Shown in pieces: positions 7,392 through 15,843 of a stretch of 19,700 nucleotides of DNA (within the stretch, counting starts at the first letter, position 1; each line of letters opens with the position of its first letter). Under the pieces are notes generated by a model. The model worked only from the letters and a program-made list of their open reading frames with translations, had not been told where the DNA came from and ran no database searches. This DNA comes from UBA4661 sp002405405 (GTDB taxonomy: Bacteria > Bacteroidota > Ignavibacteria > Kapaibacteriales > UBA4661). The translations under genes and the position numbers were made by a program. The DNA lies in contig DAIUAL010000037.1 of the NCBI GenBank assembly GCA_036847245.1, positions 1 to 19,700 of the forward strand. The letters run 5' to 3'.

Positions 7392-7982
7392 ATGCATCAA
7401 CCATCATCTGCCCTGACTATTGATGCTGCATTAGAGTATGTGGATTTCTTCTTGGAGCGCGAGCAGTATGTTCAGGCATGTTGCTATTTATTGGCAGGCG
7501 AAGCACTGCATGATACAGCACCTTCGGAGGCAACACATCGTATTCAATCGCGCAAACAACAATTAGCAGTTCACTATGCCACTATGGAAGAAACTTTCCG
7601 CAATGCGCAACGTCAAGCATTGGCAGTACGCGAGTATTCCCATGCTCCATACTCGACTTTTCATGTTGGCGCGGCAATCATTGATACAGCGGGTAAAATT
7701 TGGCGTGGTGTGAATGTCGAATGCTCGAGCTATGGACTCACGATTTGTGCAGAGCGCAGTGCGCTCGTGTCCATGGTCTCAGGAGGTATACGTGAGTTTT
7801 CGTGCGTGATCGTTACTGCTGATACAACGAATCTCACACCGCCTTGTGGTGCATGCCGACAATTGCTATATGATTTTTCACAACATGCACTAGTGGTACT
7901 TCTCAACACACAGAAAAAACGTGAGTTCTACTCCATGAATGCACTGCTCCCCGCAGGATTTCATCCGGGCTTTTTGTTGTAA
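7392..7982 (+). CDS. cdd: cytidine deaminase with N-terminal extension
   Basis: This zinc enzyme converts cytidine or deoxycytidine to uridine or deoxyuridine in pyrimidine salvage. The catalytic part (about 65-196) contains YSTFHVGAA, NVECSSYG, TICAERSA with zinc ligand C119 and proton-shuttling E121, and PPCGACRQ with C152 and C155. This is the small homotetrameric CDA class, normally about 130 aa. The first 64 residues are extra: a predicted helical, Cys- and Glu-containing segment with no motif I recognise. An internal ATG at residue 65 (7584) would give a standard-length enzyme, so the extension could be a start-site artefact. However, the upstream frame is open and the ATG at 7392 fits closely after glmS. 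The gene is convergent with the sigma-54 activator, and no terminator is visible in the 36 nt between them. Confidence 0.9.
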   Translation: MHQPSSALTIDAALEYVDFFLEREQYVQACCYLLAGEALHDTAPSEATHRIQSRKQQLAVHYATMEETFRNAQRQALAVREYSHAPYSTFHVGAAIIDTAGKIWRGVNVECSSYGLTICAERSALVSMVSGGIREFSCVIVTADTTNLTPPCGACRQLLYDFSQHALVVLLNTQKKREFYSMNALLPAGFHPGFLL

Positions 7983-8018
7983 GACATCTGATTGACTTAT
8001 TCTTTCGTCGATTTCATC

Positions 8019-9416
8019 CTACTCGATACCATATTCATTGAGTTTGCGGTAGAGTGTTCGCTCGCTGATACCAAGGGCATCGGCGGCAACACGGCGATTA
8101 CCATGAAATTTTGCAATGGCGCGAAGAATCATCATTTTCTCAATGTCGTCCAAGCGAAAAATCATATCGTCTTGTTTGGAAGCAATGGCATTGGTATGCA
8201 ACTCAGTATCATCATGCAACACTACTTCATGTTCTGCATCAATGGCTTCGCCCGACTGTTCGTGACTCAACGCATGTGTATCACCGGATGATGGATTTTC
8301 TTCATGTAATTCCGCGGGCATAAAGGACGGCACAGCAGGAACAAAGGCATACTCACCCGAAGCCGGAACAATTGCCGTGGTGGATGACGACATAGTTGTA
8401 TCGGGTGGTGTCTGCGTATAATCGGGTACAGGTAGTACGAAATCACGAATGCCCAGTCGCTCGCGTATTTCTCGCAATTCTTGTCGCATTTGCATAATCT
8501 CGCCTCGTACATCAAGCAATGCTTTGTATAAAAGTTCACGCTCCACTTGTTCCGCAGTTCTATTCGGAAGATGTACCATTGCATTCGGTGCCGGGCGATA
8601 ACTATACGAGGACTGTGTCGATTGTTTGGGTAAGTAACGCATCAGTATTTCACGAGTAATAAATTCACCGTGCTCCAGCGTAACAATTGCCTCAATGATA
8701 TTTTTCAATTCTCGGACATTCCCTTCAAAAGGCAACTCTTGCAATATCTGCAATGCGGAATCGCTCATCCCCTTGTAGGTTATACCACGCTGTTCACTCA
8801 CCATGTGCGCAATTGCCAAAACAAGTTCGGGGATGTCCTCCCGTCGCTCTGCGAGCGAAGGGAGCTCGATACGCACAGCATTGAGACGATAAAAAAGATC
8901 GCGTCGAAATTCACCATTGGCAACACGTTCCTCGAGATTACGATTCGTCGCGGCAATTACACGCACATCACACACACGCACTTCGGAGGAACCCAAACGA
9001 GAATACTCACCACTTTCTAAAATCCGCAGAAGTTTGACTTGCGTAGTAATAGGCATCTCACCAATCTCATCGAGAAAAATAGTTGCTTTATGCGCCGCTT
9101 CAAAAAAACCCTTACGCTGTTCCACTGCACCCGTGAATGCCCCACGCTCATTTCCAAAGAGTTCGGCTTCTAACAATGTCTCGGGAATTGCACCACAATT
9201 CACCGACACCAAAGGCAGTCGCTTCCGCTTGCTCATACGATGAATTGCTTTTGCAAAAACTTCTTTGCCCGAACCCGACTCGCCTGTCAGTAAAACAGTA
9301 AGATCTGTTGGAGCGGCTTGCAATGCCAACATGCCGGCACGCAAAATCACATCAGACGAACCGACAATACCGAGGTCTGCTAACTGCTCAACGATATGAG
9401 AAGAGATTCCGTTCAT
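8019..9416 (-). CDS. sigma-54-dependent transcriptional activator without receiver domain
   Basis: This is a bacterial enhancer-binding protein that uses ATP to open sigma-54 promoters. The AAA+ domain starts almost at the N-terminus: Walker A GESGSGKE (45-52), the sigma-54 contact loop GAFTGA (92-97), Walker B IFLDEIGE (113-120), sensor VRVIAATNRNL (151-161) and arginine-finger region FRRDLFYRL (170-178). A Glu/Arg-rich probable coiled coil (about 286-322) and a long Pro/Ser/Thr/Glu-rich linker (about 330-415) lead to a Fis-type helix-turn-helix (about 437-461, GNRRVAADALGISERTLYRK). No receiver, GAF or PAS domain is present, so control must come from a partner protein or from expression level. 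It lies 11 nt after the J-domain gene on the same strand and is probably co-transcribed with it. Its targets are unknown. Confidence 0.95.
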   Translation of the reverse strand: MNGISSHIVEQLADLGIVGSSDVILRAGMLALQAAPTDLTVLLTGESGSGKEVFAKAIHRMSKRKRLPLVSVNCGAIPETLLEAELFGNERGAFTGAVEQRKGFFEAAHKATIFLDEIGEMPITTQVKLLRILESGEYSRLGSSEVRVCDVRVIAATNRNLEERVANGEFRRDLFYRLNAVRIELPSLAERREDIPELVLAIAHMVSEQRGITYKGMSDSALQILQELPFEGNVRELKNIIEAIVTLEHGEFITREILMRYLPKQSTQSSYSYRPAPNAMVHLPNRTAEQVERELLYKALLDVRGEIMQMRQELREIRERLGIRDFVLPVPDYTQTPPDTTMSSSTTAIVPASGEYAFVPAVPSFMPAELHEENPSSGDTHALSHEQSGEAIDAEHEVVLHDDTELHTNAIASKQDDMIFRLDDIEKMMILRAIAKFHGNRRVAADALGISERTLYRKLNEYGIE

Positions 9417-9427
9417 GTGCTTTAGTA

Positions 9428-9874
9428 CTATAATTTCAGCGTTTCTTTCAAGAATTGATAGGCTTGATTCAGCCGTGCCGACATTTCTTTGGCAAGTGCT
9501 TGCTCTGCTGAACTTAACTGCATAACACGGTCAGGATGATACTGCATCATGAGTTTTTTGTAGGTGTTTTTAATCTGCTCAGGTGTTGCACTTGTTGGCA
9601 AGCCAAGTATTTCCAAAGCACGTTTGAGCTCAATACGTCGTCGCGTTTCTTGTTCTATATCATGTGGTGTCTTACGTTGCGGTACAGTATGGGCAAGATG
9701 CGGTTGGCGCGTGCGCTTTCCGGACTCAAGTTCTTCAATCATACGACGCAATTTCTCCTCATCCGACTCACCATATGCACGCGAAGAACGTAGAAATTCG
9801 GAGCATGATTCCAGCAAACTATATGAACGTACTAAACGTTTGATACGATCCCAGATCTGACCCATAACCGACAT
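9428..9874 (-). CDS. J-domain (DnaJ-like) co-chaperone protein
   Basis: The C-terminal part (about the last 63 residues) is a J domain: ALEILGLPTSATPEQIKNTY, then KKLMMQYHPDRV with the HPD motif that stimulates DnaK ATPase, then ARLNQAYQFLKE. The N-terminal half is basic and helical (MGQIWDRIKRLVRSY) with a charged Glu/Arg-rich region, and has no Gly/Phe-rich or zinc-finger section. It is therefore a small class C J protein, about 148 aa, and not DnaJ itself. The start at 9874 is chosen because the residues encoded further upstream (to an ATG at 9913) look non-native, and an ATG at 9865 is also possible. The stop lies 11 nt before the sigma-54 activator, suggesting an operon and perhaps chaperone control of that regulator, which is inference. 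Confidence 0.85.
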   Translation of the reverse strand: MSVMGQIWDRIKRLVRSYSLLESCSEFLRSSRAYGESDEEKLRRMIEELESGKRTRQPHLAHTVPQRKTPHDIEQETRRRIELKRALEILGLPTSATPEQIKNTYKKLMMQYHPDRVMQLSSAEQALAKEMSARLNQAYQFLKETLKL

Positions 9875-9989
9875 TATTGTGCGCAGAGAAGAAGAAGGAA
9901 GAGTAGGTAGCATGCTACAACTCGATGCAGTGTTAAATTACTCATTTTCACGAAGCGATATGAAATGGAATTGTTGCAACGCGAATTTA

Positions 9990-10021
9990 TTTGCACAGCC
10001 ATACAATTTCGGTTATCTTTG
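9990..10021 (+). promoter_or_regulatory. Bacteroidota-type promoter of tRNA-Met
   Basis: TTTG (9990-9993), 20 nt, then TATCTTTG (10014-10021) matches the consensus exactly in both boxes and spacing. Transcription would begin near 10027, giving a leader of about 57 nt before the tRNA. Confidence 0.8.
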
Positions 10022-10083
10022 CAACTCTTTGACATACTTGACGCAGTCATTGCTGAAATGCAGATTGCAGAACAAGTCAGGTC

Positions 10084-10157
10084 GGCGGAGTAGCTCAGTT
10101 GGTTAGAGCAATGGAATCATAATCCATGTGTCAGGGGTTCAAATCCCTTCTCCGCTA
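10084..10157 (+). tRNA. tRNA-Met(CAU), elongator type
   Basis: Acceptor arms GGCGGAG and CTCCGCT pair fully (one G-U). The D stem GCTC/GAGC, anticodon stem ATGGA/TCCAT with loop ATCATAA, and T arm AGGGG-TTCAAAT-CCCTT are all present. The anticodon is CAT. The first pair and the anticodon stem lack initiator features (C1-A72 mismatch, three G-C pairs), so it is elongator Met, or less likely tRNA-Ile2, in which the C is modified to lysidine. CCA is not encoded. Confidence 0.93.
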
Positions 10158-10217
10158 CGAGTCGAGCAATAATTTCTCCCCTAATTGTTGCGATCAGACG
10201 CTCATAGCTGATGTTCC

Positions 10218-10245
10218 TTTGGAATGTCGGCTATTTTTATTTTTG
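10218..10245 (+). promoter_or_regulatory. weak candidate promoter for the ligase gene
   Basis: TTTG (10218-10221) and a perfect -7 box TATTTTTG (10238-10245) are separated by only 16 nt, shorter than the usual 19-21. If used, the transcript would start near 10251, about 50 nt before the ATG. Read-through from the tRNA promoter is the alternative. Confidence 0.28.
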
Positions 10246-10299
10246 TGCGGGTGTGTGCATGTATTCGTTCTTTCTTCATTTCTTCGCTTCGGTGTTCTG

Positions 10300-12114
10300 A
10301 TGATTATGATAATGCAATCTCACAATAACTTTCACGGTAATGAATCAACTTCTTTCATGCCTATTTCTCCCTCTCAACCTGAGACTCATTTTTCGACTGA
10401 ACAAGACATTGCACGCCTGATCCATTCTGCACAAACTGTTGGTTCTCTTCCTCCGGAACAGTATCCCCTGCCTTATTCGTCATTGGCAGAAATGCTTGTT
10501 CGATACCATGGTGATCGACACAGACCCGCCCTCATTTACTATGATGATACAAATCAACGGCATGAATACAACTACAACGAGCTATACAAAAGTATTCGTG
10601 AACTCGCATGGTACTTGTCGTCCAAAGGTATTGGAGCACAATCCTCAGTCATTGTAGCGGCACATAATCATAGTGATACTATTATTCAGTACTGTGCAAT
10701 ATGGCTCCTCGGTGCTTGTGTTGTCCCCTTGAATATGGGTGAAGATGATCATCGCTTGCAGTATATCATTGAAAGTTCAGGCAGTACTCTCATTCTCTGT
10801 CGTGAAGAGTATCATAGACGTATGACACCCCTTCTCGACAACAGTTCACAAGAGCGTTTGCTTTTGGTCGTCGGACAAGATCCCACAAATCACCTGCATG
10901 GTGCAGTGACAACATATTGTTTTCAACATCCGCTTCCTGAAACATTCGATACTCCCCCTGCACTTGACAACGAAGCACTCATAGTCTTAACCAGCGGCAC
11001 TACCGGCAAGCCCAAAGGTGTTGTCCTTACTCAGCGCAATATCCTTGCTGACTGCACGGCAATTGCACAATGGTATAAAGCAACACCCGATACTCGCTTT
11101 ATGTGTGTACTGCCGATGCATCATGTTAATGGAATTATTGTTACACTCTGCACCCCACTTATAGCCGGTGGTAGTATTGTCCTCAATAGAAAATTTCAAA
11201 CTTCAACCTTTTTTCAACGCATTCTTGCGGATGGTGTTCACATCGTTTCCGTGGTACCGACCTTGTTAGCGTTTTTAACCGAGACATATTCTGATGTTGA
11301 TCACGCTCGTGTTGATGAGCTTCGACATGCACTGGCACAATCAACATTACAAGCAGTTATTTGTGGTGCAGGACCACTGACTTGCGACACCGCCGAACGC
11401 TTTACAGCAATATTTCGTATTCGTGTTACCCATGGCTATGGTTTGTCGGAAACAACATGTTACTCTTGTTACTTGCCCACCGATTTAACAGATGAAGAAT
11501 ATCAACGCTGGATGTCAACACATGGCTTTCCTTCAATTGGTATTGCACTTCCTGTCAATGATATGGCAATCCATTCTCCGAATGGCACACCACTCATCGA
11601 AGGAGAACGCGGGGAAATTGTCATTCGTGGTGTTAATGTTATGAAAGGATATGCCAATAATCCTTCAGCGAATGCTGAAACATTCAAATATGGATGGTTC
11701 CGCAGTGGAGATGAAGGATTTTATCAAAACGACGAACATGGTCGAGCATTCTTTTTTATTACCGGACGATTAAAAGAATTGATTATTCGCGGTGGTGTCA
11801 ATCTTTCCCCACTCGAAATTGATGAAGTTCTTGCTCATGCACCCGGAGTTCGCTCTGGTATTTGTGTAGGCTTCGACCATCGGTTATATGGGGAAGAAGT
11901 TGGTGCAGTAATTATTCCCCATGAAGGTGCACAAGCCGATGCTATTCTTCAATATTGCCAAGAACATTTACCCTTTGCCAAAGCACCAAAAGTTATCGTT
12001 TTTACTGATGAGTTACCGATTACATCGACCGGGAAATATCAACGCACGAAGGTAAAGCATCTGTTTTCGGCATGGCATGATACACAATTTCAACCATTGA
12101 CTTCTCGCACATAA
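10300..12114 (+). CDS. AMP-forming acyl-CoA synthetase/ligase family protein
   Basis: Members of the ANL adenylating superfamily activate a carboxylic acid as an acyl-AMP and usually transfer it to CoA. Signature motifs are complete: P-loop-like TSGTTGKPKG (231-240), LPMHHVNG (271-278), THGYGLSETT (377-386), WFRSGDEG (466-473), the hinge ITGRLKELIIRGG (487-499) and catalytic Lys579 in ITSTGKYQR. The order fits a medium/long-chain or CoA-ligase-like member of about 604 aa, but the substrate cannot be read. The open frame extends back into the tRNA, so the start must lie later. I chose the first ATG of an ATG-ATT-ATG-ATA-ATG cluster at 10300, and 10306, 10312 or 10357 are possible. The metallo-hydrolase gene begins 5 nt after the stop, suggesting translational coupling. 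Confidence 0.92.
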   Translation: MIMIMQSHNNFHGNESTSFMPISPSQPETHFSTEQDIARLIHSAQTVGSLPPEQYPLPYSSLAEMLVRYHGDRHRPALIYYDDTNQRHEYNYNELYKSIRELAWYLSSKGIGAQSSVIVAAHNHSDTIIQYCAIWLLGACVVPLNMGEDDHRLQYIIESSGSTLILCREEYHRRMTPLLDNSSQERLLLVVGQDPTNHLHGAVTTYCFQHPLPETFDTPPALDNEALIVLTSGTTGKPKGVVLTQRNILADCTAIAQWYKATPDTRFMCVLPMHHVNGIIVTLCTPLIAGGSIVLNRKFQTSTFFQRILADGVHIVSVVPTLLAFLTETYSDVDHARVDELRHALAQSTLQAVICGAGPLTCDTAERFTAIFRIRVTHGYGLSETTCYSCYLPTDLTDEEYQRWMSTHGFPSIGIALPVNDMAIHSPNGTPLIEGERGEIVIRGVNVMKGYANNPSANAETFKYGWFRSGDEGFYQNDEHGRAFFFITGRLKELIIRGGVNLSPLEIDEVLAHAPGVRSGICVGFDHRLYGEEVGAVIIPHEGAQADAILQYCQEHLPFAKAPKVIVFTDELPITSTGKYQRTKVKHLFSAWHDTQFQPLTSRT

Positions 12115-12119
12115 GAATC

Positions 12120-12974
12120 ATGTTTTTTGATGTCATTGAGCGCATAACATTCGAGCATATTACCGGCATACGTGTAGGCTGGAAAGCTAAGCCGTACACA
12201 AACTCTATTGTATGGCGCATTGGCTCTACCCTCATTGACTCAGGCGATATTTTTCACACAAAATCAGTGTTAGCATTTTGTAGAGAATCGCCGTTAGCGC
12301 AAGCAATTATCACTCATCATCACGAAGATCACTCGGGCAATGGTTATTATCTCCAGCAGCAGCTCGGTATTCCCGTGATGATGCATCAAGCAGGTCTTGC
12401 ACTTGCTGCACAGGGCTTTCCAATGACTTTCGAGCGAATTGCTATTCATGGAAAACCCAGAAAATTTCAACCGCTTGCTCTTAGTGAAACAGTAAGTACT
12501 GAACATGGTACGCTTCATTGCTTACACACACCCGGACATTCAATCGACCATGTGTGTTTTCTTGATGCTGATCGCGGGATTTTATTCACCGGTGACATGT
12601 ACGTATCACCAATGACGCATTACCTCTACGAAGTTGAAGATGCTTCATTAATGTTAGATAGTTTACTTTATTTACAACGTCAAGATTTTGATATTCTTGC
12701 TTGTTCGCATAGTGCCATAAATAAAAACGGCAAACAAAAAATTACCCGCAAAGCAGAATATCTAGGTGACTTACAGGCTAAAGCACAAGCACTGTGGAAT
12801 CAGGGATTGCCAATTGGCGTGATTACACAACGTTTACTCGGCAAAGAAACTATCGTCGCATACGCAACAAGATTTCGTTTTTCAAAACGTAATCTCATTA
12901 AATCATTAATCTTCGGCGGCTTACCACAACGCGGTAAAAAGAAAGAACATGCAGGAACCACCGATACAAATTAG
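12120..12974 (+). CDS. metallo-beta-lactamase-fold hydrolase
   Basis: The 284-aa protein has the zinc-binding motif HHHEDH (66-71, ligands H66, H68, D70 and H71), HTPGHSIDH with H140, FTGDMYV with D159 and ACSHS with H197. Together these are the two-metal site of the MBL superfamily. The layout, followed by a C-terminal helical region (about 205-270), resembles the glyoxalase II, LACTB2 and thioester-hydrolase branch rather than antibiotic lactamases. It starts 5 nt after the acyl-CoA-synthetase-like gene, so a role on the ligase's product, such as a thioester or ester, is plausible but inferred. The last about 15 residues are Lys-rich (PQRGKKKEHAGTTDTN). The stop codon overlaps that of the convergent barrel gene. 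Confidence 0.9.
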   Translation: MFFDVIERITFEHITGIRVGWKAKPYTNSIVWRIGSTLIDSGDIFHTKSVLAFCRESPLAQAIITHHHEDHSGNGYYLQQQLGIPVMMHQAGLALAAQGFPMTFERIAIHGKPRKFQPLALSETVSTEHGTLHCLHTPGHSIDHVCFLDADRGILFTGDMYVSPMTHYLYEVEDASLMLDSLLYLQRQDFDILACSHSAINKNGKQKITRKAEYLGDLQAKAQALWNQGLPIGVITQRLLGKETIVAYATRFRFSKRNLIKSLIFGGLPQRGKKKEHAGTTDTN

Positions 12975-14443
12975 AATCGTACAACGACGCCCAGCATCAT
13001 GGTTGTTATGGTTTGTGTACCGCGATAGGCAGAAAAATCTCCACTATACATTAACCGTTGAAATGTTCCTGTTTGACGAGAGTACGAAAGATCTAAGCGC
13101 ATATTATCCGCCGCGTATAGACCAATACCGCCCCCAATCATTGTTGCCGAAGACTGTAAGGTTTGATCGCTATAAGGTGATTGTGTTGAGGAGTATGAAA
13201 CACGTAGAGCAACTGGAGATTGCGCACCATCGTACTCAACCCCAATCCCGTAGCGGTTTTGCGGAACTAATGCACGAACTATTTGTGCATTCACATCGCG
13301 TAGCTCCTGCGACCCGCCACTGAAAGAGACTTGCGAAAGATCTGAATATCGCGCACCTACTGAAAGTGTAAATCCTGCATAATGAAATGAACCGCCAAGA
13401 TTTATACTCATTGGCACTACGACAGCATATTGCGAACGACCACCAAAGGAGTCACGAAACTCTTCTGCATTGTCAAACCGTGCAATAGTGGTTTGTGAGA
13501 ACTGCTCTTGAATGTGATATTGCATAGGTAATTGAACACTTGCACCGAAACGTGCGATATCCTGAAAATGCCATTGCCCTCCAATCATAACACCAAAGCC
13601 TGATACTTCCTGCGTAATCACTTCGCGTGTAGTGAGCGATTGAAAATCAATATCGGTGAGATTAATTGGATCTAATCGACGATACACATTGAAAGCGTCT
13701 TCCTCGCTAAAAGATCGGTCATATTGGAATCGACCGAATTTACCGATCAGGGAAAGACCTACAGAAAATTGTTGATTAACTTCATATCCTACACCACCAA
13801 CAACATTCGTTATGCGCCCTTGCTCTACTGTGTACTGCCCTTGATATAAACTATCTTGAATCGGTGTAAAAAGCCGTCCGCGAACTGTATCAGCAAGTGC
13901 GAGAGAATACGCCAAATCACGGAAATCAGGATTAGCACTTTGTACCCAACTATTAAGCATTGTTGAACGAGTATTAAATCCCGCGGAAGAATCTGCATTG
14001 GTAAAATCTATTTCTGTTCCGAATCCCACAGCAAAACCAAAACGACTATTGCGCCCGCCCAGAGGCGCGGCAAAACCAATACTACTTATGTTTAGACCAA
14101 AACGATTTGCAGAATTATCGCCATTGAAATAAGAGGTAGAATTAGAAATATTTCGACCGTTCAACGATGCTGAAAACTCCGATACGACAAGACGTGCAAG
14201 TCCTGCAGGGTTAACAAAAACTGCTGCAAAGTCATCAGCTATTCCGGTATAACTTATTCCTAAACTGTGAGCTCGAGGGGTGTAGAAGCCGTTTGGCTGT
14301 GTATATCGCAAAGCGTCTTCGATTCCTTGTGCCATGAGACATTGATTCGGCACATAGAGTCCAAACGCTAAGGAACAGAATAGGCACAAGACTTTACTGC
14401 ACTGCTGCATGCAACAGTGCTGCACATATGCTTTCATAGTCAT
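12971..14443 (-). CDS. outer-membrane beta-barrel protein, OMPP1/FadL-like
   Basis: The 490-aa precursor begins with a basic start and the hydrophobic stretch VLCLFCSLAFGLYV, with a likely cleavage after about LMAQG, so it is exported. The mature start SLGISYTGIADDFAAVFVNP, followed by AGLA, is the characteristic N-terminal pattern of the FadL/TodX/OMPP1 family, whose members pass hydrophobic molecules across the outer membrane. Alternating aromatic/glycine strands continue to the C-terminal VVRF, with a terminal Phe as expected for BAM recognition. It follows the lipoprotein gene by 41 nt on the same strand and may be co-transcribed. The cargo is unknown. FadL is longer-studied in fatty-acid uptake, and a nearby acyl-CoA-synthetase-like gene makes that an attractive guess only. 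Confidence 0.85.
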   Translation of the reverse strand: MTMKAYVQHCCMQQCSKVLCLFCSLAFGLYVPNQCLMAQGIEDALRYTQPNGFYTPRAHSLGISYTGIADDFAAVFVNPAGLARLVVSEFSASLNGRNISNSTSYFNGDNSANRFGLNISSIGFAAPLGGRNSRFGFAVGFGTEIDFTNADSSAGFNTRSTMLNSWVQSANPDFRDLAYSLALADTVRGRLFTPIQDSLYQGQYTVEQGRITNVVGGVGYEVNQQFSVGLSLIGKFGRFQYDRSFSEEDAFNVYRRLDPINLTDIDFQSLTTREVITQEVSGFGVMIGGQWHFQDIARFGASVQLPMQYHIQEQFSQTTIARFDNAEEFRDSFGGRSQYAVVVPMSINLGGSFHYAGFTLSVGARYSDLSQVSFSGGSQELRDVNAQIVRALVPQNRYGIGVEYDGAQSPVALRVSYSSTQSPYSDQTLQSSATMIGGGIGLYAADNMRLDLSYSRQTGTFQRLMYSGDFSAYRGTQTITTMMLGVVVRF

Positions 14444-14484
14444 TCTGAAAAAGTAATAAACGTAAAGTTAGATGATGCTACAGA

Positions 14485-15543
14485 CTACTGACCATTCGAA
14501 CGCGAGTGCGCACCGCCACCGGCACTTCCAGATGAACGAGATGGCGTCGAGTTTCCCCCACCCATAAATCCACCGCCGCCTTCAAATCTTCTTCCGGAAT
14601 TACGAGGCGAAGAGAATAATGGGCTATTATCACGAGAATTATTAAAAGATCGCACACGTTCTTGTGAACGGTCTTCTCTAAAGACGGATTTTCCTTCGGT
14701 CTGCTTCTGCGATTCAGGGCGAACTTGGACATTCCCGAATGAGGGAACATTCGATTGTATTGGAGATGTTATGCTGGTACGACTTCTTGCGCCACCAACA
14801 TATGGATTTGGGTATCCTGAACTACCATTGAAAGGTACCCCACCTTGCGGACCTGATCCCGGTGTCGTTGATCGAACACGTAAACCACGTGTTGCATCAA
14901 ACTGAGAAGCAATGCCCCGATTTGGTCCGAAAGAACGATACGAATTTGGTACAGTAGCTACATAAGTTGCGCCAACAACAGGCGAAAAATACCACGGACG
15001 CGCAACTGCTACCCCAAAAACCGGACGATTCCAACATCCACTGAACCATGAATTACCAAATCCCAAACTCACACCAAATCGTGGTCCAAAACCACCATAC
15101 CAACCTGGCGCATACATAAAGGGATCATAAAATGGATCATACCACCAAGGGCTATTCCAAGCAATAATTCTCGGTCGTCGAAAAGAACTCCATCCCAAAC
15201 CAACTGCAATTGATGGCGAGAATCCCATTGGGACTATGGCAGGTCGAAAAGCCCCGCCCCAGAAAGGATCATAATAGGAATTCCACACCGAACCCGACCA
15301 CATACGATCATACCATGGCGTCATAACCGGAGCTACCGCTGAGGAATAATACCCTGATGTAACCAATGCATCTGAAGAAAGTGGTGCATTATAGCCACTC
15401 TGCAAGTCGCTTTGTTCGATTTGCTGATACTCGGCACGTCCTCTGCTGTCATAACCAAAATATGCTGATTTAGAACCTACCGTAACGCAGCTACTGAGCA
15501 TAATAGCAAATGCGATTCCAAGAATACATTGAACGGTTTTCAT
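14485..15543 (-). CDS. putative lipoprotein, Trp/Tyr/Gly-rich, unknown function
   Basis: I do not recognise this 352-aa protein as a known family. A signal peptide ends in the lipobox LSSC with the lipid-bearing Cys19. The mature part opens with Tyr/Ser-rich sequence, and positions about 75-200 are rich in Trp, Tyr, Phe, Gly and Pro (for example WYDPFYDPFMYAPGWYGGFG), suggesting surface-exposed or filament-like aromatic packing. From about 230 on it becomes Ser/Gly/Arg-rich and low in complexity, ending in GGGG-type repeats that are probably disordered. Neighbouring genes point to an envelope location. No enzyme motif is visible. Confidence 0.8.
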   Translation of the reverse strand: MKTVQCILGIAFAIMLSSCVTVGSKSAYFGYDSRGRAEYQQIEQSDLQSGYNAPLSSDALVTSGYYSSAVAPVMTPWYDRMWSGSVWNSYYDPFWGGAFRPAIVPMGFSPSIAVGLGWSSFRRPRIIAWNSPWWYDPFYDPFMYAPGWYGGFGPRFGVSLGFGNSWFSGCWNRPVFGVAVARPWYFSPVVGATYVATVPNSYRSFGPNRGIASQFDATRGLRVRSTTPGSGPQGGVPFNGSSGYPNPYVGGARSRTSITSPIQSNVPSFGNVQVRPESQKQTEGKSVFREDRSQERVRSFNNSRDNSPLFSSPRNSGRRFEGGGGFMGGGNSTPSRSSGSAGGGAHSRSNGQ

Positions 15544-15729
15544 GACAGCCTCCCGAGAGAAAAATTGAAACCTTGTTGTACCAAGTATTGTTCAACAGAG
15601 CTATACATACAATTATACTTACCTTGTACAAACTTCCCTTTAATACATGAAATAACCATGAAAGTTGCGAAAAATCTTTTCCAAAATTTTGCTATGAATG
15701 CGTATTGCAACATAGTAAATTGCGATTCG

Positions 15730-15761
15730 TTGTTTGTCTATTCATCGCACAGTTATATTTG
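15730..15761 (+). promoter_or_regulatory. promoter of the small protein gene
   Basis: TTG (15730-15732), 21 nt, then TATATTTG (15754-15761), a perfect -7 box. A second TTTG at 15733-15736 would give a 17-nt spacer. A start near 15767 gives about 77 nt of leader. The rest of the 15544-15843 gap shows nothing else I can support. Confidence 0.6.
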
Positions 15762-15843
15762 CTCTGTATATGCCAAGCAACCTCAAAAATTTGCAATCTT
15801 TCAGTATTCACTCACTTTTCGATAATCAGGATACCAACGTTCT

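Noticed and set aside
9489..9504. TGGCAAGTGCTTGCT resembling a sigma-54 promoter near the activator gene
   Set aside because: GG-to-GC spacing is one base short, and the site lies inside the J-domain coding sequence on the opposite strand.
12949..13323. Plus-strand frame overlapping the barrel gene
   Set aside because: Basic, low-complexity product antisense to the well-supported minus-strand barrel gene; a shadow frame.
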